A stretch of 64,000 nucleotides of DNA. It comes from CAIVVT01 sp963838205 (GTDB taxonomy: Bacteria; Acidobacteriota; Terriglobia; Bryobacterales; Bryobacteraceae). Numbering within the stretch: the first letter of the stretch is position 1; every line of letters begins with the position of its first letter. A model generated the notes under the pieces. That model did no database searches. It was not told the DNA's origin and saw only the letters and a program-made list of their open reading frames with translations. This document shows, in pieces, positions 8,856-16,780 of this stretch. A program made the position numbers and the translations under genes. The DNA is taken from assembly GCA_963838205.1 (NCBI GenBank), contig CAWIQF010000009.1, positions 1 to 64,000 of the forward strand, written 5' to 3'.

Positions 8856-9133
8856 GGTGGTCCCAACCGGCCCTGCTGGATGTGGCGCGACTGTATGAGT
8901 TTCTGACTCCCAAGAACCGCGATGCCGCGCAGCGCGCCGTCCAGGCGATCCGGCAGGGCGTGAAAGCGCTCGGCAAGTACCCCGAGATGGGTCGTCCTAT
9001 AGAAGAGTTGCCGCCGGAGTTCCGCGAGTGGGTGATTGAATTTGGGCAGGGAGCCTACCTCACCCTCTATCACTACGACGGGAAACAGGCCGTCATTCTG
9101 GCCGTGCGACACGGACGCGAAGCCGCGGATTGA
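8843..9133 (+). CDS. parE: ParE/RelE superfamily toxin
   Basis: A 96-residue type II toxin. The start MPRVRWSQPALLDVARLYEF and the pattern of an N-terminal helix pair, then a beta-sheet with GRPIEELPPEFREWVIEFG and a closing AVRHGREA, match the ParE branch of the RelE/ParE superfamily. ParE acts on DNA gyrase and related members cut mRNA on the ribosome; which applies here cannot be told. It overlaps the antitoxin by 13 bases and has no promoter of its own. Its length is normal and it shows no sign of decay, so the pair is probably functional. Confidence 0.85.
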   Translation: MPRVRWSQPALLDVARLYEFLTPKNRDAAQRAVQAIRQGVKALGKYPEMGRPIEELPPEFREWVIEFGQGAYLTLYHYDGKQAVILAVRHGREAAD

Positions 9134-9470
9134 GTCGCATTCTCCCGAAAAGAAGGGGCGTGAGGATACAGCGATGCCGCGCCTTGTTGTGCACGCGTCC
9201 TTCCGCCGGCGATGATTAGCTCGCACGCATTCGCGGCCCCGCGGCAGGCCGGCGAAAGGAAACGGGGTTTGAGGATACTCTCTTGTAAATGCCGGCAAGC
9301 CACTGATTCCAAAAGTACGAGAATCGGGCATTTTCATGCTTCCGAGTGAAGCGGAAGCTTCATCTCTCACCGCTGTCCCTGGTTTCCGGGGTGGCCGGAC
9401 GGTCGCGGGAGGTCATCGAGCAGTGCGCCGAATGCGGATCAGAGAGCGGCAGCAATCACCGCCGAGGCGG
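9134..9470. other. Gene-free stretch with short repeats
   Basis: About 340 bases between the toxin gene and the convergent GGDEF-EAL gene. Two imperfect direct repeats (GAAAAGAAGGGGCGTGAGGA near 9153 and GAAAGGAAACGGGGTTTGAG near 9254) lie about 105 bases apart. The right half holds the fold-back element listed separately. I see no convincing reading frame. Confidence 0.5.
9287..9380 (-). repeat. 94-bp fold-back repeat, copy 1 (inverted copy at 50454-50547)
   Basis: Its reverse complement matches 50454-50547 with only a few differences over about 94 bases. The element can fold into two stems: GCTTCCG/CGGAAGC with a 7-base loop, and an outer AAATGCC/GGCATTT pair with an inner GATTC/GAATC pair. 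It is non-coding and has the look of a REP or small MITE. Confidence 0.75.
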
Positions 9471-10832
9471 TCAATTCGTGCGGTCGTTGGTGTGGCTCAG
9501 GCGAGCGAAGTGGTCGGGAGTGCGCAGGATGGCTTCGAACTCGTCGGTGAACAGCGGCGCGCCGAAGAAATAGCCCTGCATGCGGTCGCATTGGACGGCG
9601 CGGACGAGGTCGACTTCCTCCTGCGTCTCGACGCCTTCGGCGACGACCTGGAAGCCCTGGCGGTGGGCCAGGACGGTGATGGTCTGCACGAGCGGCAGGC
9701 TGCCGGAGGGTTTGGTGATCTGGGCGATGAAGGTGCGGTCGATCTTGACGACATCCACGGGCAGGCGATGGAGGTAGGTGAGGGGCGAGTAGCCGACGCC
9801 GAAATCGTCGATGGCGAAGGTGATGCCCAGTTCGCGCAGGGCGCGCATGCGGCCGGCGGCCTCATCGAGGTCGCGCATGACGGAGCTTTCGGTGAGCTCG
9901 AGTTCGAGCCGGTCGCCGGGGAGGCCGGTGGAATCGAGCACGGCGGCGACGGTGGAGACGAAGCCGGGGTCGGCGAACTGAAGCGGGGAGACGTTGACGG
10001 CGATGCGCGGGATGTTGATTCCGGCGTCGAGCCAGAGCTTGGCCTGGGCGCAGGCCTGCCACAGGACCCAGGCGCCGATGGGCAGGATGACGCCGATCTC
10101 CTCGGCCAGGCGAATGAAGGTATCGGCCTCGACGTTGCCCAACTCGGGGTGATACCAACTGAGCAGCACTTCGCAGCCGGCGAACTGGCCGTCGCAGTCG
10201 ACCTCGGGCTGGAAGCGCAGGATGAACTCTTCCTGCTCGAGCGCCAGGCGCAACGCGGTCTCGAGGCGGTAGCGCTGTTCGGGAGACAGAACGGGGGGCT
10301 CGGTGGCGCCCTCGACCGCATTGCCGCCGCGGCGCTTGGTTTTGATCATGGCGCGCGAGGCCTGGCGGAGCAGGGAGACGGCGTCCTGGCCGTCGACAGG
10401 ATAAACGCTGAGGCCGGCGCTGGCGGTGAGGAAGACGTCGCGCGAGCCGAGACGCAACTGGCGGCTGAAGATGCGGAGCAGGGCTTCGGCGGACTTGAGG
10501 GCTTCGCGAACGTCGGAGACGGCATCGAGGAGGACGCAGAATTCGTCGCCGCCGAGGCGGGCGACGGCGCGGCAGCCGGGCCAGGCCTGGAGGCGGCTGG
10601 CGATCTCCAGCAGCGCCTCGTCGCCGGCGCAGTAGCCCAGGAGTTCGTTGAGGTGGCGGAAACGATCGATGCCCAGGACGACGACCGCGAAGCCGTGTTT
10701 AGAGCCGGCGCCGGACAGAATGCGCTTGGTGATGGCGCCTTCGATCTGCGATCCGCTCATCAAACCGGTTAAAGCGTCCATGGAATGCTTCGAAGAGTCG
10801 CGTCTCGAACACGCGAGAGCCGCCGTCTCCAT
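9471..10832 (-). CDS. GGDEF-EAL domain protein (cyclic di-GMP synthesis/breakdown)
   Basis: A cytoplasmic protein of 453 residues with no sensor domain and no membrane segment, starting directly in a GGDEF domain (about 18-170). The active site is intact (RLGGDEF, GGDEF at 94-98), so cyclase activity is possible. The EAL domain (about 185-440) keeps the phosphodiesterase residues: Glu221, Asn280 in VNVSPLQF, Glu315 in ELTES, Asp342-Asp343, Lys363, Glu399 in AEGVE and Gln419. The signature itself reads EVL rather than EAL (221-223), and the loop reads DDFGVGYSPL instead of the usual DDFGTGYSSL. No strong ribosome-binding site precedes 10832; Met18 (10781) is an alternative start. It stands alone, converging with the toxin operon. 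Confidence 0.9.
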   Translation of the reverse strand: METAALACSRRDSSKHSMDALTGLMSGSQIEGAITKRILSGAGSKHGFAVVVLGIDRFRHLNELLGYCAGDEALLEIASRLQAWPGCRAVARLGGDEFCVLLDAVSDVREALKSAEALLRIFSRQLRLGSRDVFLTASAGLSVYPVDGQDAVSLLRQASRAMIKTKRRGGNAVEGATEPPVLSPEQRYRLETALRLALEQEEFILRFQPEVDCDGQFAGCEVLLSWYHPELGNVEADTFIRLAEEIGVILPIGAWVLWQACAQAKLWLDAGINIPRIAVNVSPLQFADPGFVSTVAAVLDSTGLPGDRLELELTESSVMRDLDEAAGRMRALRELGITFAIDDFGVGYSPLTYLHRLPVDVVKIDRTFIAQITKPSGSLPLVQTITVLAHRQGFQVVAEGVETQEEVDLVRAVQCDRMQGYFFGAPLFTDEFEAILRTPDHFARLSHTNDRTN

Positions 10833-10914
10833 ATAAAGCGATTGTGCCGCGTTCCAACGATTTGCGCCTGAACCATTGGGGGGGGGTACGCGCAGAAATC
10901 GGTCCCGATTTGGG

Positions 10915-12348
10915 CTAGTACTGAATCGCGGGCCGGCGCTGGTGCCAATTGCTGCGGCGCTGGAATTCGAGGCCCACGCGGAGCAGGAGATTTTCGGAGA
11001 AGGGCTTTCCTACCAATGAGATACCGACTGGCAAGCCGTCCGCGAAACCACACGGAAGAAAGAGCGCGGGCAAGCCGGCGAGGTTTCCGGCGGCACTGAG
11101 ATCGCGCAGCGCCCGGCCGGTTCGCGCTGGGGCCTGGGCGTCGGGGGCGTCCAGCGGCTCGGTGATTTTCGGAGCGACGGTGAAGCACGTGGGCGTGATC
11201 AACAAGTTGACGCTGGTGAATAGTCTAGCAATACTCTGCTGCAACAGGCGGCGGATTCGCATGGCCTGCAGATAATCGCGGGCGGGAGTTTCGAGAGCGG
11301 CCTGGAGGGCGCTGATCTGGCGGCGGTCGGCGAGTTGTTCGACGGCTCCGGACTCGATCAGATCGGCGAAGACGGTGGCGCCTTCCGCGCCGACGATCAC
11401 CTCGCCCAAGGCCTCGTAGGGATAGTCCGGAAGCTGGGTTTCCTGCAATTGAAAGCCGATATCGCGGAAGACGGCGAGGGCGTCGCGCAGGGCCGGGCGG
11501 AGGGCGGCGTCGGACGAAGATTCGATGTCGGCGGAGGCGAAACCGGCCTTCATCCCGGCGAGGGGCGAGCCGAGCTGGGGGACGAAATGGAAGCCGCGGC
11601 CGGCGGAGCCGGGGTCGGAGTCGTCGGCGCCGGCGATGGCCTGGAGGACGTGGCCGCAATCTTCGGCGGTGCGGGCGATGGGGCCGATCTTATCCATGGT
11701 CCAGGCGAGCGCCATGGCGCCGGCGCGGCTGACCAGGCCATAGGTGGGGCGCAGGCCGGTGACGCCGCAGAAGGCGCACGGCACGGCGATGGAACCCCAG
11801 GTTTCCGAGCCCAGCGCGAAGGGCACGAGGCCGGCGGCGACGGCGGTGGCGGAACCGGAGCTGGAGCCTCCGGCCCAGCGCGCGGGATCCCAGGGGTTGA
11901 GGCCGGGGCCGGTGAGCGAGGCCGAGGCGAAGCGGTATCCACCAGCGCCGGCGAGCTCGACCATGCTGAGCTTGGCGCAGAGCAGCGCGCCGGAGCCCGA
12001 GAGCTTATGGATCACCGCCGCGTCTTCCTCGAAGACCTGGTCGCGGAAGGGCGCGGCGCCCCAGGTGGTAGGGAAGCCGGCGGCGCTGAGCAGATCCTTG
12101 GCGCCGTAGGGAACGCCCTGCAGGGGACCGCGGAAGCGCTCGCGCTTGAGTTCGGCGTCGACGAGCGCGGCTTTGCGGAGCGCGAGACCGCGCAACAACA
12201 GCGCCAGGGCGTTGTAGCGCGGCGCGAGCTGCGCGATGCGGTCGCAGAAAGCGGCGGCCAGCTCGCGGGCGGAGAATTCACGCTTCCTCAAGCGGGCGTT
12301 GAGGCCCACGGCGGTGTCGAAGAAAACATCCACGGGGGGTGGGGGCAT
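10915..12348 (-). CDS. Amidase signature family hydrolase
   Basis: A 477-residue amidase of the GatA/fatty-acid-amide-hydrolase superfamily, which cleaves amide bonds. The Ser-cisSer-Lys triad is recognisable: Lys84 (GAKDLL), cis-Ser163 in the glycine-serine loop (GGSSSGSATA) and nucleophile Ser186 (SETWGSI). The signature deviates from the usual GGSSGGS and TGGSIR, with Trp184 replacing Gly. It is the last gene of an operon after aroDE and a small Tat protein, starting one base after the latter. GatA of the tRNA amidotransferase is less likely because gatB and gatC are absent nearby. The substrate is unknown. Confidence 0.88.
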   Translation of the reverse strand: MPPPPVDVFFDTAVGLNARLRKREFSARELAAAFCDRIAQLAPRYNALALLLRGLALRKAALVDAELKRERFRGPLQGVPYGAKDLLSAAGFPTTWGAAPFRDQVFEEDAAVIHKLSGSGALLCAKLSMVELAGAGGYRFASASLTGPGLNPWDPARWAGGSSSGSATAVAAGLVPFALGSETWGSIAVPCAFCGVTGLRPTYGLVSRAGAMALAWTMDKIGPIARTAEDCGHVLQAIAGADDSDPGSAGRGFHFVPQLGSPLAGMKAGFASADIESSSDAALRPALRDALAVFRDIGFQLQETQLPDYPYEALGEVIVGAEGATVFADLIESGAVEQLADRRQISALQAALETPARDYLQAMRIRRLLQQSIARLFTSVNLLITPTCFTVAPKITEPLDAPDAQAPARTGRALRDLSAAGNLAGLPALFLPCGFADGLPVGISLVGKPFSENLLLRVGLEFQRRSNWHQRRPAIQY

Positions 12349-12349
12349 G

Positions 12350-12574
12350 TCAGGGTTGGAAGCGGAAGGCGGGCTCGGTTTCCCGAGGGAGCCGGGCGTG
12401 GCGGATGGCGTTCTGGTACAGGCGCAGGGAGTCGCGCCGGGCTTCGAGTTCGGGCGGCGCGGAGGACGGCGGAGGAGACTGTCGCGCGGGGGCGGCCAGC
12501 GGGAGCAGGACTCCGGTCCAGGCGGCAGCCCACTGGCGGCGGCTGAGACCCGTGCCTGGACTGGCTTCTTTCAT
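12350..12574 (-). CDS. Small twin-arginine-signal protein of unknown function
   Basis: A 74-residue protein with an N-terminal twin-arginine motif (SRRQWAAAWTGVLLPLAAPA, residues 11-30), a Pro/Ser linker and a charged tail ending TEPAFRF followed by Gln-Pro. It lies exactly between aroDE (four bases upstream) and the amidase (one base downstream), so translation is probably coupled. I recall similar tiny proteins next to amidase genes in Acidobacteria, but no function is known to me. It may be a chaperone, anchor or export partner of the amidase; that is conjecture. The tight spacing and the signal peptide support it as a real gene. Confidence 0.65.
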   Translation of the reverse strand: MKEASPGTGLSRRQWAAAWTGVLLPLAAPARQSPPPSSAPPELEARRDSLRLYQNAIRHARLPRETEPAFRFQP

Positions 12575-12578
12575 ACGT

Positions 12579-14105
12579 CTAACCGTGCGCGGAGGAACGG
12601 TTGGATTGTTCGGCGAGGGCCTCACGCGCGGCCTGCTGCATGACCGTGCGCGGGGCGCTGTCGCCGGTGAAGATTTCGAATTGCCGGGCGGCCTGTTCGA
12701 TGAACATTTCGACGCCGGGGATGGTCTCCAGACCCTCGGCGGCGGCGCGTTTGAGGAGCATGGTCCGTTCCGGATTGTAAACCAGATCGAAGACGATGTC
12801 GGCGGGGATGGGGCCGTCGAAGAAACATCCCTCGGTATGGGGCCACATGCCGAGGGGCGTGGCGTGGACGAGGATATCGTAGTGCGCGCCGAACCACTCA
12901 CCGGGCAGGACGGCCTCTCCGCCACAGCATTTGGCCAGGGCGCGGATGCGATCGGCGTTGCGGCCGGTGATGCTGACCTTGGCGCCGGCGTCGGCCAACG
13001 CGAAAGCCGCGGCGCGCGCGGCGCCGCCATTGCCGGCCACGAGGACGGATTTTTTCGAAAGGCGGATGCGTTTTTCGAGCGGCACGCGAACGCCGTCGAT
13101 GTCGGTGTTGGTGCCGCGCCATTTGCCGGCTTTGCGCCAGACGGTATTGACCGCGCCGATGCGGCGGCTGAGGGGGTCGAGCGCGTCGAGGTAGCGGATG
13201 ATGCGCTGTTTATGGGGAATGGTGACGCTGAATCCCTGGAGCGGGAGGCGGGCGGCGAAGACGAAGAAATCCTTCAACTGCAGCGGACCGACGAGGAAGG
13301 GGAGATACAAGGCGGCAATGCGGCGGGCCTGCAGGGCGCGGTTATGAACGGCGGGAGAAATGGAGTGGTGCACCGGGTCGGCGACGACGCCGAAGACCTT
13401 GCAGTCCTTCCAGGGTTTCTCGATGCGATAGAGATGGCGCAGCGTGCGGGCAGAGACCTGGCCGGCGGCGGTCCCCTCGGCGGTGGAGGGAGCGGCATAC
13501 GTAAAAGCGCCACCGAGGACGGTGCACAGCACGCGGCTGGGAAAACCGGTTTCCGACATGGCCAGGAGCACGAGGGGCATGCGGGAGTGGGCTTTCAACA
13601 AGGAAAGGAGCTTAAGGTTATCGGAGGGTTTGCGGGCGGTGGTGACGATTTTATAAGCCGCGGCTGGAATTTTCAGCATGCGGCGCATGAGCGGCTCGAG
13701 CGCGGGCGTGCCCTCGTAATTGTGATAGGAGACGATGAGCTGGGCGTCGCCGAGCAGATCCAATTTCGTCAGCGCGTTTTCGGCGCTTTCGATTTCGACG
13801 TCAACGGCGCGCGCGCCGGCCTCGATGGCGGCGGCGAGGATGCGGAGCTCCTCTTCAATACTGCCGTTGAAGCGGCCGTGGTTCTGGTGACGGCGGCAGG
13901 TGGCGAGGACTGTGGCGTCGGGGTACAGGCGCAGAAACTCGCGGATGACGGCGATGCCTTCCTCGGGCGACGGCAGGTAGTCGAGGCGGAATTCCAGGAA
14001 GCGCTCGCCCTGGCCGGCCTCGCGGCGCGCCTGTTCGAGAAGGCGCTCGGCGTCGGGGAGACCGAGTGCGATGCAGATGCGCGGGAAGGCCGTGCGAGCA
14101 GGCAT
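12579..14105 (-). CDS. aroDE: Bifunctional 3-dehydroquinate dehydratase / shikimate dehydrogenase
   Basis: Catalyses steps three and four of the shikimate pathway: 3-dehydroquinate to 3-dehydroshikimate, then NADPH reduction to shikimate. The type I dehydratase domain (about 8-225) shows Glu38-x-Arg40, catalytic His128 in SYHNYE and the Schiff-base Lys152 in YKIVTTARK. The dehydrogenase domain (about 235-500) shows the SISP substrate loop, Lys299 in VTIPHKQ, Asp335 in NTDIDG, and the nucleotide motif GNGGAARA. The same fusion order is found in plants, chlamydiae, planctomycetes and Acidobacteria. It is the first gene of a three-gene operon with a small Tat protein and an amidase. At 508 residues it is of normal length. 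Confidence 0.94.
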   Translation of the reverse strand: MPARTAFPRICIALGLPDAERLLEQARREAGQGERFLEFRLDYLPSPEEGIAVIREFLRLYPDATVLATCRRHQNHGRFNGSIEEELRILAAAIEAGARAVDVEIESAENALTKLDLLGDAQLIVSYHNYEGTPALEPLMRRMLKIPAAAYKIVTTARKPSDNLKLLSLLKAHSRMPLVLLAMSETGFPSRVLCTVLGGAFTYAAPSTAEGTAAGQVSARTLRHLYRIEKPWKDCKVFGVVADPVHHSISPAVHNRALQARRIAALYLPFLVGPLQLKDFFVFAARLPLQGFSVTIPHKQRIIRYLDALDPLSRRIGAVNTVWRKAGKWRGTNTDIDGVRVPLEKRIRLSKKSVLVAGNGGAARAAAFALADAGAKVSITGRNADRIRALAKCCGGEAVLPGEWFGAHYDILVHATPLGMWPHTEGCFFDGPIPADIVFDLVYNPERTMLLKRAAAEGLETIPGVEMFIEQAARQFEIFTGDSAPRTVMQQAAREALAEQSNRSSAHG

Positions 14106-14131
14106 GCCGGGTTACGATCCACCAAAGAATA

Positions 14132-14893
14132 TCACGCCGGGGCGGGTGCACCAGCCTGAATTCGAGCCGTCTGGGCCAGGCGAGCGGTCCAGTCGTCGAG
14201 GATTTCCTTGGTTTTGGTGGCGCCGAAGCGGTCGCAGCCGAGAGAGTAGACCTCGAGCGCGCCGTCGAGAGTGCGGACGCCGCCGGCGGCCTTGACGCGG
14301 CAGACGGCGCCGACGGTGCGTTTCATAAGAATGAGGTCGTCGCGGGTGGCGCCGGAGGGAGCGAAGCCGGTGGAAGTCTTGACGAAGTCGGCCTGGCAGC
14401 GCATGCAGATTTCACAGGCGGCGACTTTGAGCTCGTCGGACAGGTAGGCATTCTCGAAGATGACCTTGAGGATCGCGCCGGCGTCATGGCAGGCGCGGGC
14501 GATCTCGTCGATCTCGGCTTCGACGTATTGGAACTGGCGCGAAAGCAGCTTGCCGATGTTGAGCACCATGTCGACCTCGGTGATGCCGCGGCGCAGCAGA
14601 TCGCGAGTCTCATAAAGCTTCACGGCCGTGGCTGCGCCGCCATGCGGGAATGCGACCACGCTGGATGGGGCGACGGTGGAGCCTTCGAGGAGACGGACGA
14701 CGAGATCGGCGTCGGAGGGGCGTGCGCAGACGCTGGCGACGTTGTATTCGAGGGCCAGATGGCAACCGGCCTCGACCTGAGCGTCGTTCAACTCGGGGCG
14801 CAGCAGCGAATGATCGATCATCTTCGCCAGTCCCTGATAGGTGGACAGGGGCGGACGGGAAAAGGGCTGGGTGGTAGTAGTTTGTTCGGACAT
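14132..14893 (-). CDS. deoC: Deoxyribose-phosphate aldolase
   Basis: Cleaves 2-deoxyribose-5-phosphate to glyceraldehyde-3-phosphate and acetaldehyde in nucleoside breakdown. It is a TIM-barrel class I aldolase. The Schiff-base lysine is Lys172 in ADFVKTSTGF, with Asp108 (EVDMVLNIG) and Lys201 (VKAAGGVRT) completing the catalytic set. At 253 residues it is slightly longer than short bacterial forms because of an N-terminal Thr/Pro-rich tail of about 20 residues. It lies 26 bases upstream of aroDE on the same strand and could be co-transcribed. No other nucleoside catabolic gene is adjacent. Confidence 0.94.
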   Translation of the reverse strand: MSEQTTTTQPFSRPPLSTYQGLAKMIDHSLLRPELNDAQVEAGCHLALEYNVASVCARPSDADLVVRLLEGSTVAPSSVVAFPHGGAATAVKLYETRDLLRRGITEVDMVLNIGKLLSRQFQYVEAEIDEIARACHDAGAILKVIFENAYLSDELKVAACEICMRCQADFVKTSTGFAPSGATRDDLILMKRTVGAVCRVKAAGGVRTLDGALEVYSLGCDRFGATKTKEILDDWTARLAQTARIQAGAPAPA

Positions 14894-14926
14894 CTGATTC
14901 TCTTTGGCGGGGACGTTGGGTCGAGT

Positions 14927-15808
14927 CTACTTCCGTTTCTTCGCCGGCGCGACGTTGAGAGCGCGCAACTCGTCCTGGGCGCGGCGCGCGATGTCGCTGC
15001 CGGGCGAGGCGGCGGAGATGGCCTTGAACTCCTTCGCGGCATCGGCCTTCTGGCCGAGACGCACCAGGGCGCGGCCCTTCATGAAGCGCGCGTCCAGGGT
15101 TTTGGCGTTGCGGGGCAAAGCAATAACGGCGTCGAAGGCCTGCACCGCGTCGTCGAAATTCCTCTCGTTAAAGAGGATCTCGCCGACGTAGTACTGGGCG
15201 TTGGGGGCGAGGTCGGTCGCGCCGAACCAGGCGATGTACTTCTTGAACTCGTCCAGCGCCAGATCGTTGTTCCCGGCCGATTTATCGCGCAGGGCGTCCT
15301 TGTACAATCCGTCGGAGGAGACGCCGGCGGGCGGACCGGAGGACGCGGCCGTGGAGCCGCCAGGCGCGGTGGGCGGAGGCGCGGGCGGCGCCTGCATGGT
15401 GCGGACGGCGTTGTTGAGATCGACCACCTGCTGCTGCAGCTTGCCCAGCTTCTCGCTGATCTCGCCGACGTTTTCGCGGACGTATTTGAAATCTTCGGCG
15501 AGCGAATCGACCTTGGAGCCGAGGCCGGAAACGGAGGCCAGGACGCCTTTGTCCATGCGGTCCTTCATGCCCTTGTCCATCGTGGCCACCTGGCGATTGG
15601 CGGAGTTGACCTGGTCGAGGATCTGGCTCAAAGCGGCGTCGATGGCGTTGAAGCGGTCCTCGTTGGCCTTCTTCTGATTACGCACCTCTTCCTGCAGGAG
15701 CGCGATGTCGCGGTTCATCTCGAGGAGTTCGCGTTTCTGGGCGGAGGCGGCGACGGGAATCAACACGCACGCGAGAACGAGCCAGGTAGCAGTTCGCATA
15801 TCTTTCAT
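14927..15808 (-). CDS. cpoB: Tol-Pal system protein YbgF/CpoB
   Basis: A periplasmic coordinator of the Tol-Pal machine and of peptidoglycan synthesis during constriction. It has a signal peptide (residues 1-24, cut after ASA-Q), a long coiled coil (about 25-140), a Pro/Ala/Ser linker and a C-terminal TPR domain (about 165-285) with the YbgF pattern (LYKDALRDKSAGNNDLALDE, then YYVGEILFNERNFDDAVQAF). At 293 residues it is near the usual length. It is the last gene of the tol-pal cluster but is separated from pal by a terminator-like hairpin, so its expression may be reduced or driven from elsewhere. Confidence 0.92.
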   Translation of the reverse strand: MKDMRTATWLVLACVLIPVAASAQKRELLEMNRDIALLQEEVRNQKKANEDRFNAIDAALSQILDQVNSANRQVATMDKGMKDRMDKGVLASVSGLGSKVDSLAEDFKYVRENVGEISEKLGKLQQQVVDLNNAVRTMQAPPAPPPTAPGGSTAASSGPPAGVSSDGLYKDALRDKSAGNNDLALDEFKKYIAWFGATDLAPNAQYYVGEILFNERNFDDAVQAFDAVIALPRNAKTLDARFMKGRALVRLGQKADAAKEFKAISAASPGSDIARRAQDELRALNVAPAKKRK

Positions 15809-15865
15809 TTTGCCATTTTGTCTTCATCCACGAACGGCGCGCCGAGGGTGGCGCGAGGCGGGTTG

Positions 15866-15915
15866 CCGTAAAAACACAAAACGGCGCCGCCCCCCGCGAG
15901 CGGGAGCGGCGCCGG
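15866..15915 (-). terminator. Rho-independent terminator downstream of pal
   Basis: On the minus strand a GC-rich stem GGCGCCGC / GCGGCGCC (15883-15890 with 15906-15913), with further pairing inside the loop, is followed by a T-rich run (TTTTGTGTTTTTA) toward lower coordinates. It lies just after the pal stop codon and before cpoB. It is a good intrinsic terminator or attenuator separating the two. Confidence 0.75.
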
Positions 15916-15937
15916 ACAGCGGTTGGCGGGCGCAGCG

Positions 15938-16711
15938 TTACTGCGCGCCCGCGAAGTGGTCGTGGCGGTTCTTCTGCCAGCAGCTCTCGTTGGAATCAGA
16001 GCAGACCGGCTTCTCCTTGCCGTAGCTGATGGTCTTCAGGCGGTCGGCGGGGAGGCCGACCTGCGTGAGGAACTCCTTGGCGGCAGTGGCGCGGCGGTCG
16101 CCCAGGCCGAGGTTATATTCGGCCGAGCCACGTTCGTCGCAATTGCCCTCGATGGTGACGACGGCCGAGGGGAAGTCGCTGAGGATGGCCTTGAGGACGT
16201 CGGCATTGCGCTGCAACACCGCGCGGGCATCCTCGCGGACTTCGCTCTTGTCGTAGTCGAACAAGATATCCTGCACTTCGCCCAGGCGCTGTTCGAGGCT
16301 CGCCTTGGGAGCGGCGGGCGGAGGCGGAGGCGGAGGCGGGTTGGTGACATAGACGGTCACGGCGGCGACAGCATCACCGCCCGTGCCGGTGGCGGTCATG
16401 CGGTAAGTGGCGTTGTCGGTCGGGCTGACGCTGCGGCTGCCGGAAGCGGGCACGGTGCCGATGCCGTTGTCGATGGTGACCGACGTGGCGTCGGAGACGG
16501 ACCAGCGCAGGGTCGAAGTATCGCCGCGAACGATGGTGGAGGGTTCCGCGGTGAAGCTGTTGACAGTTGCCGCTTTGGCCGCTGGGGCCGCGACGGCGGT
16601 TGGCGCCGGCGGAGGCGGCGGAGGCGCGACTGGCTGCTTCTTCTTGCAACCCGCCGACGCGATCAGGAACGCCGCGGCTAACAGAACAAGTGCAATTTGG
16701 GTACGTTTCAT
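15938..16711 (-). CDS. pal: Peptidoglycan-associated lipoprotein Pal with an extra Ig-like domain
   Basis: Outer-membrane lipoprotein that binds peptidoglycan and TolB. The lipobox (LIASAGC) places the lipidated cysteine at residue 22, followed by a Pro-rich linker. The OmpA-like domain is at about 140-250, with FDYDKSEVRED, GNCDERGSAEYN and LGDRRA, the usual diaminopimelate-binding motifs. Between them, about residues 48-120, is a beta-rich Ig/Big-like domain (FTAEPSTIVRGDTSTLRWSV) followed by a second run of prolines. This domain is not part of standard Pal and makes the protein about 80 residues longer. It could extend the reach of the OmpA domain through the periplasm (inference). A terminator follows. 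Confidence 0.92.
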   Translation of the reverse strand: MKRTQIALVLLAAAFLIASAGCKKKQPVAPPPPPPAPTAVAAPAAKAATVNSFTAEPSTIVRGDTSTLRWSVSDATSVTIDNGIGTVPASGSRSVSPTDNATYRMTATGTGGDAVAAVTVYVTNPPPPPPPPAAPKASLEQRLGEVQDILFDYDKSEVREDARAVLQRNADVLKAILSDFPSAVVTIEGNCDERGSAEYNLGLGDRRATAAKEFLTQVGLPADRLKTISYGKEKPVCSDSNESCWQKNRHDHFAGAQ

Positions 16712-16780
16712 TGAATTCCTTATGGCCTCCTCAAGGCTACTGCACTGACATTCTATCCACTTTTCGCCGGGGTGAGGATT

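Noticed and set aside
9336..10772. Long plus-strand frame opposite the GGDEF-EAL gene
   Set aside because: It is a mirror of the real gene caused by high GC at third positions; its product is a low-complexity Gly/Ala/Asp/Glu string.
10915..12348. GatA subunit of the tRNA amidotransferase
   Set aside because: gatB and gatC are not adjacent, and the signature residues differ from those of GatA.
12339..15871. Long plus-strand frames opposite aroDE, deoC and cpoB
   Set aside because: They are antisense to genes with clear active-site motifs and show no family similarity or ribosome-binding sites.
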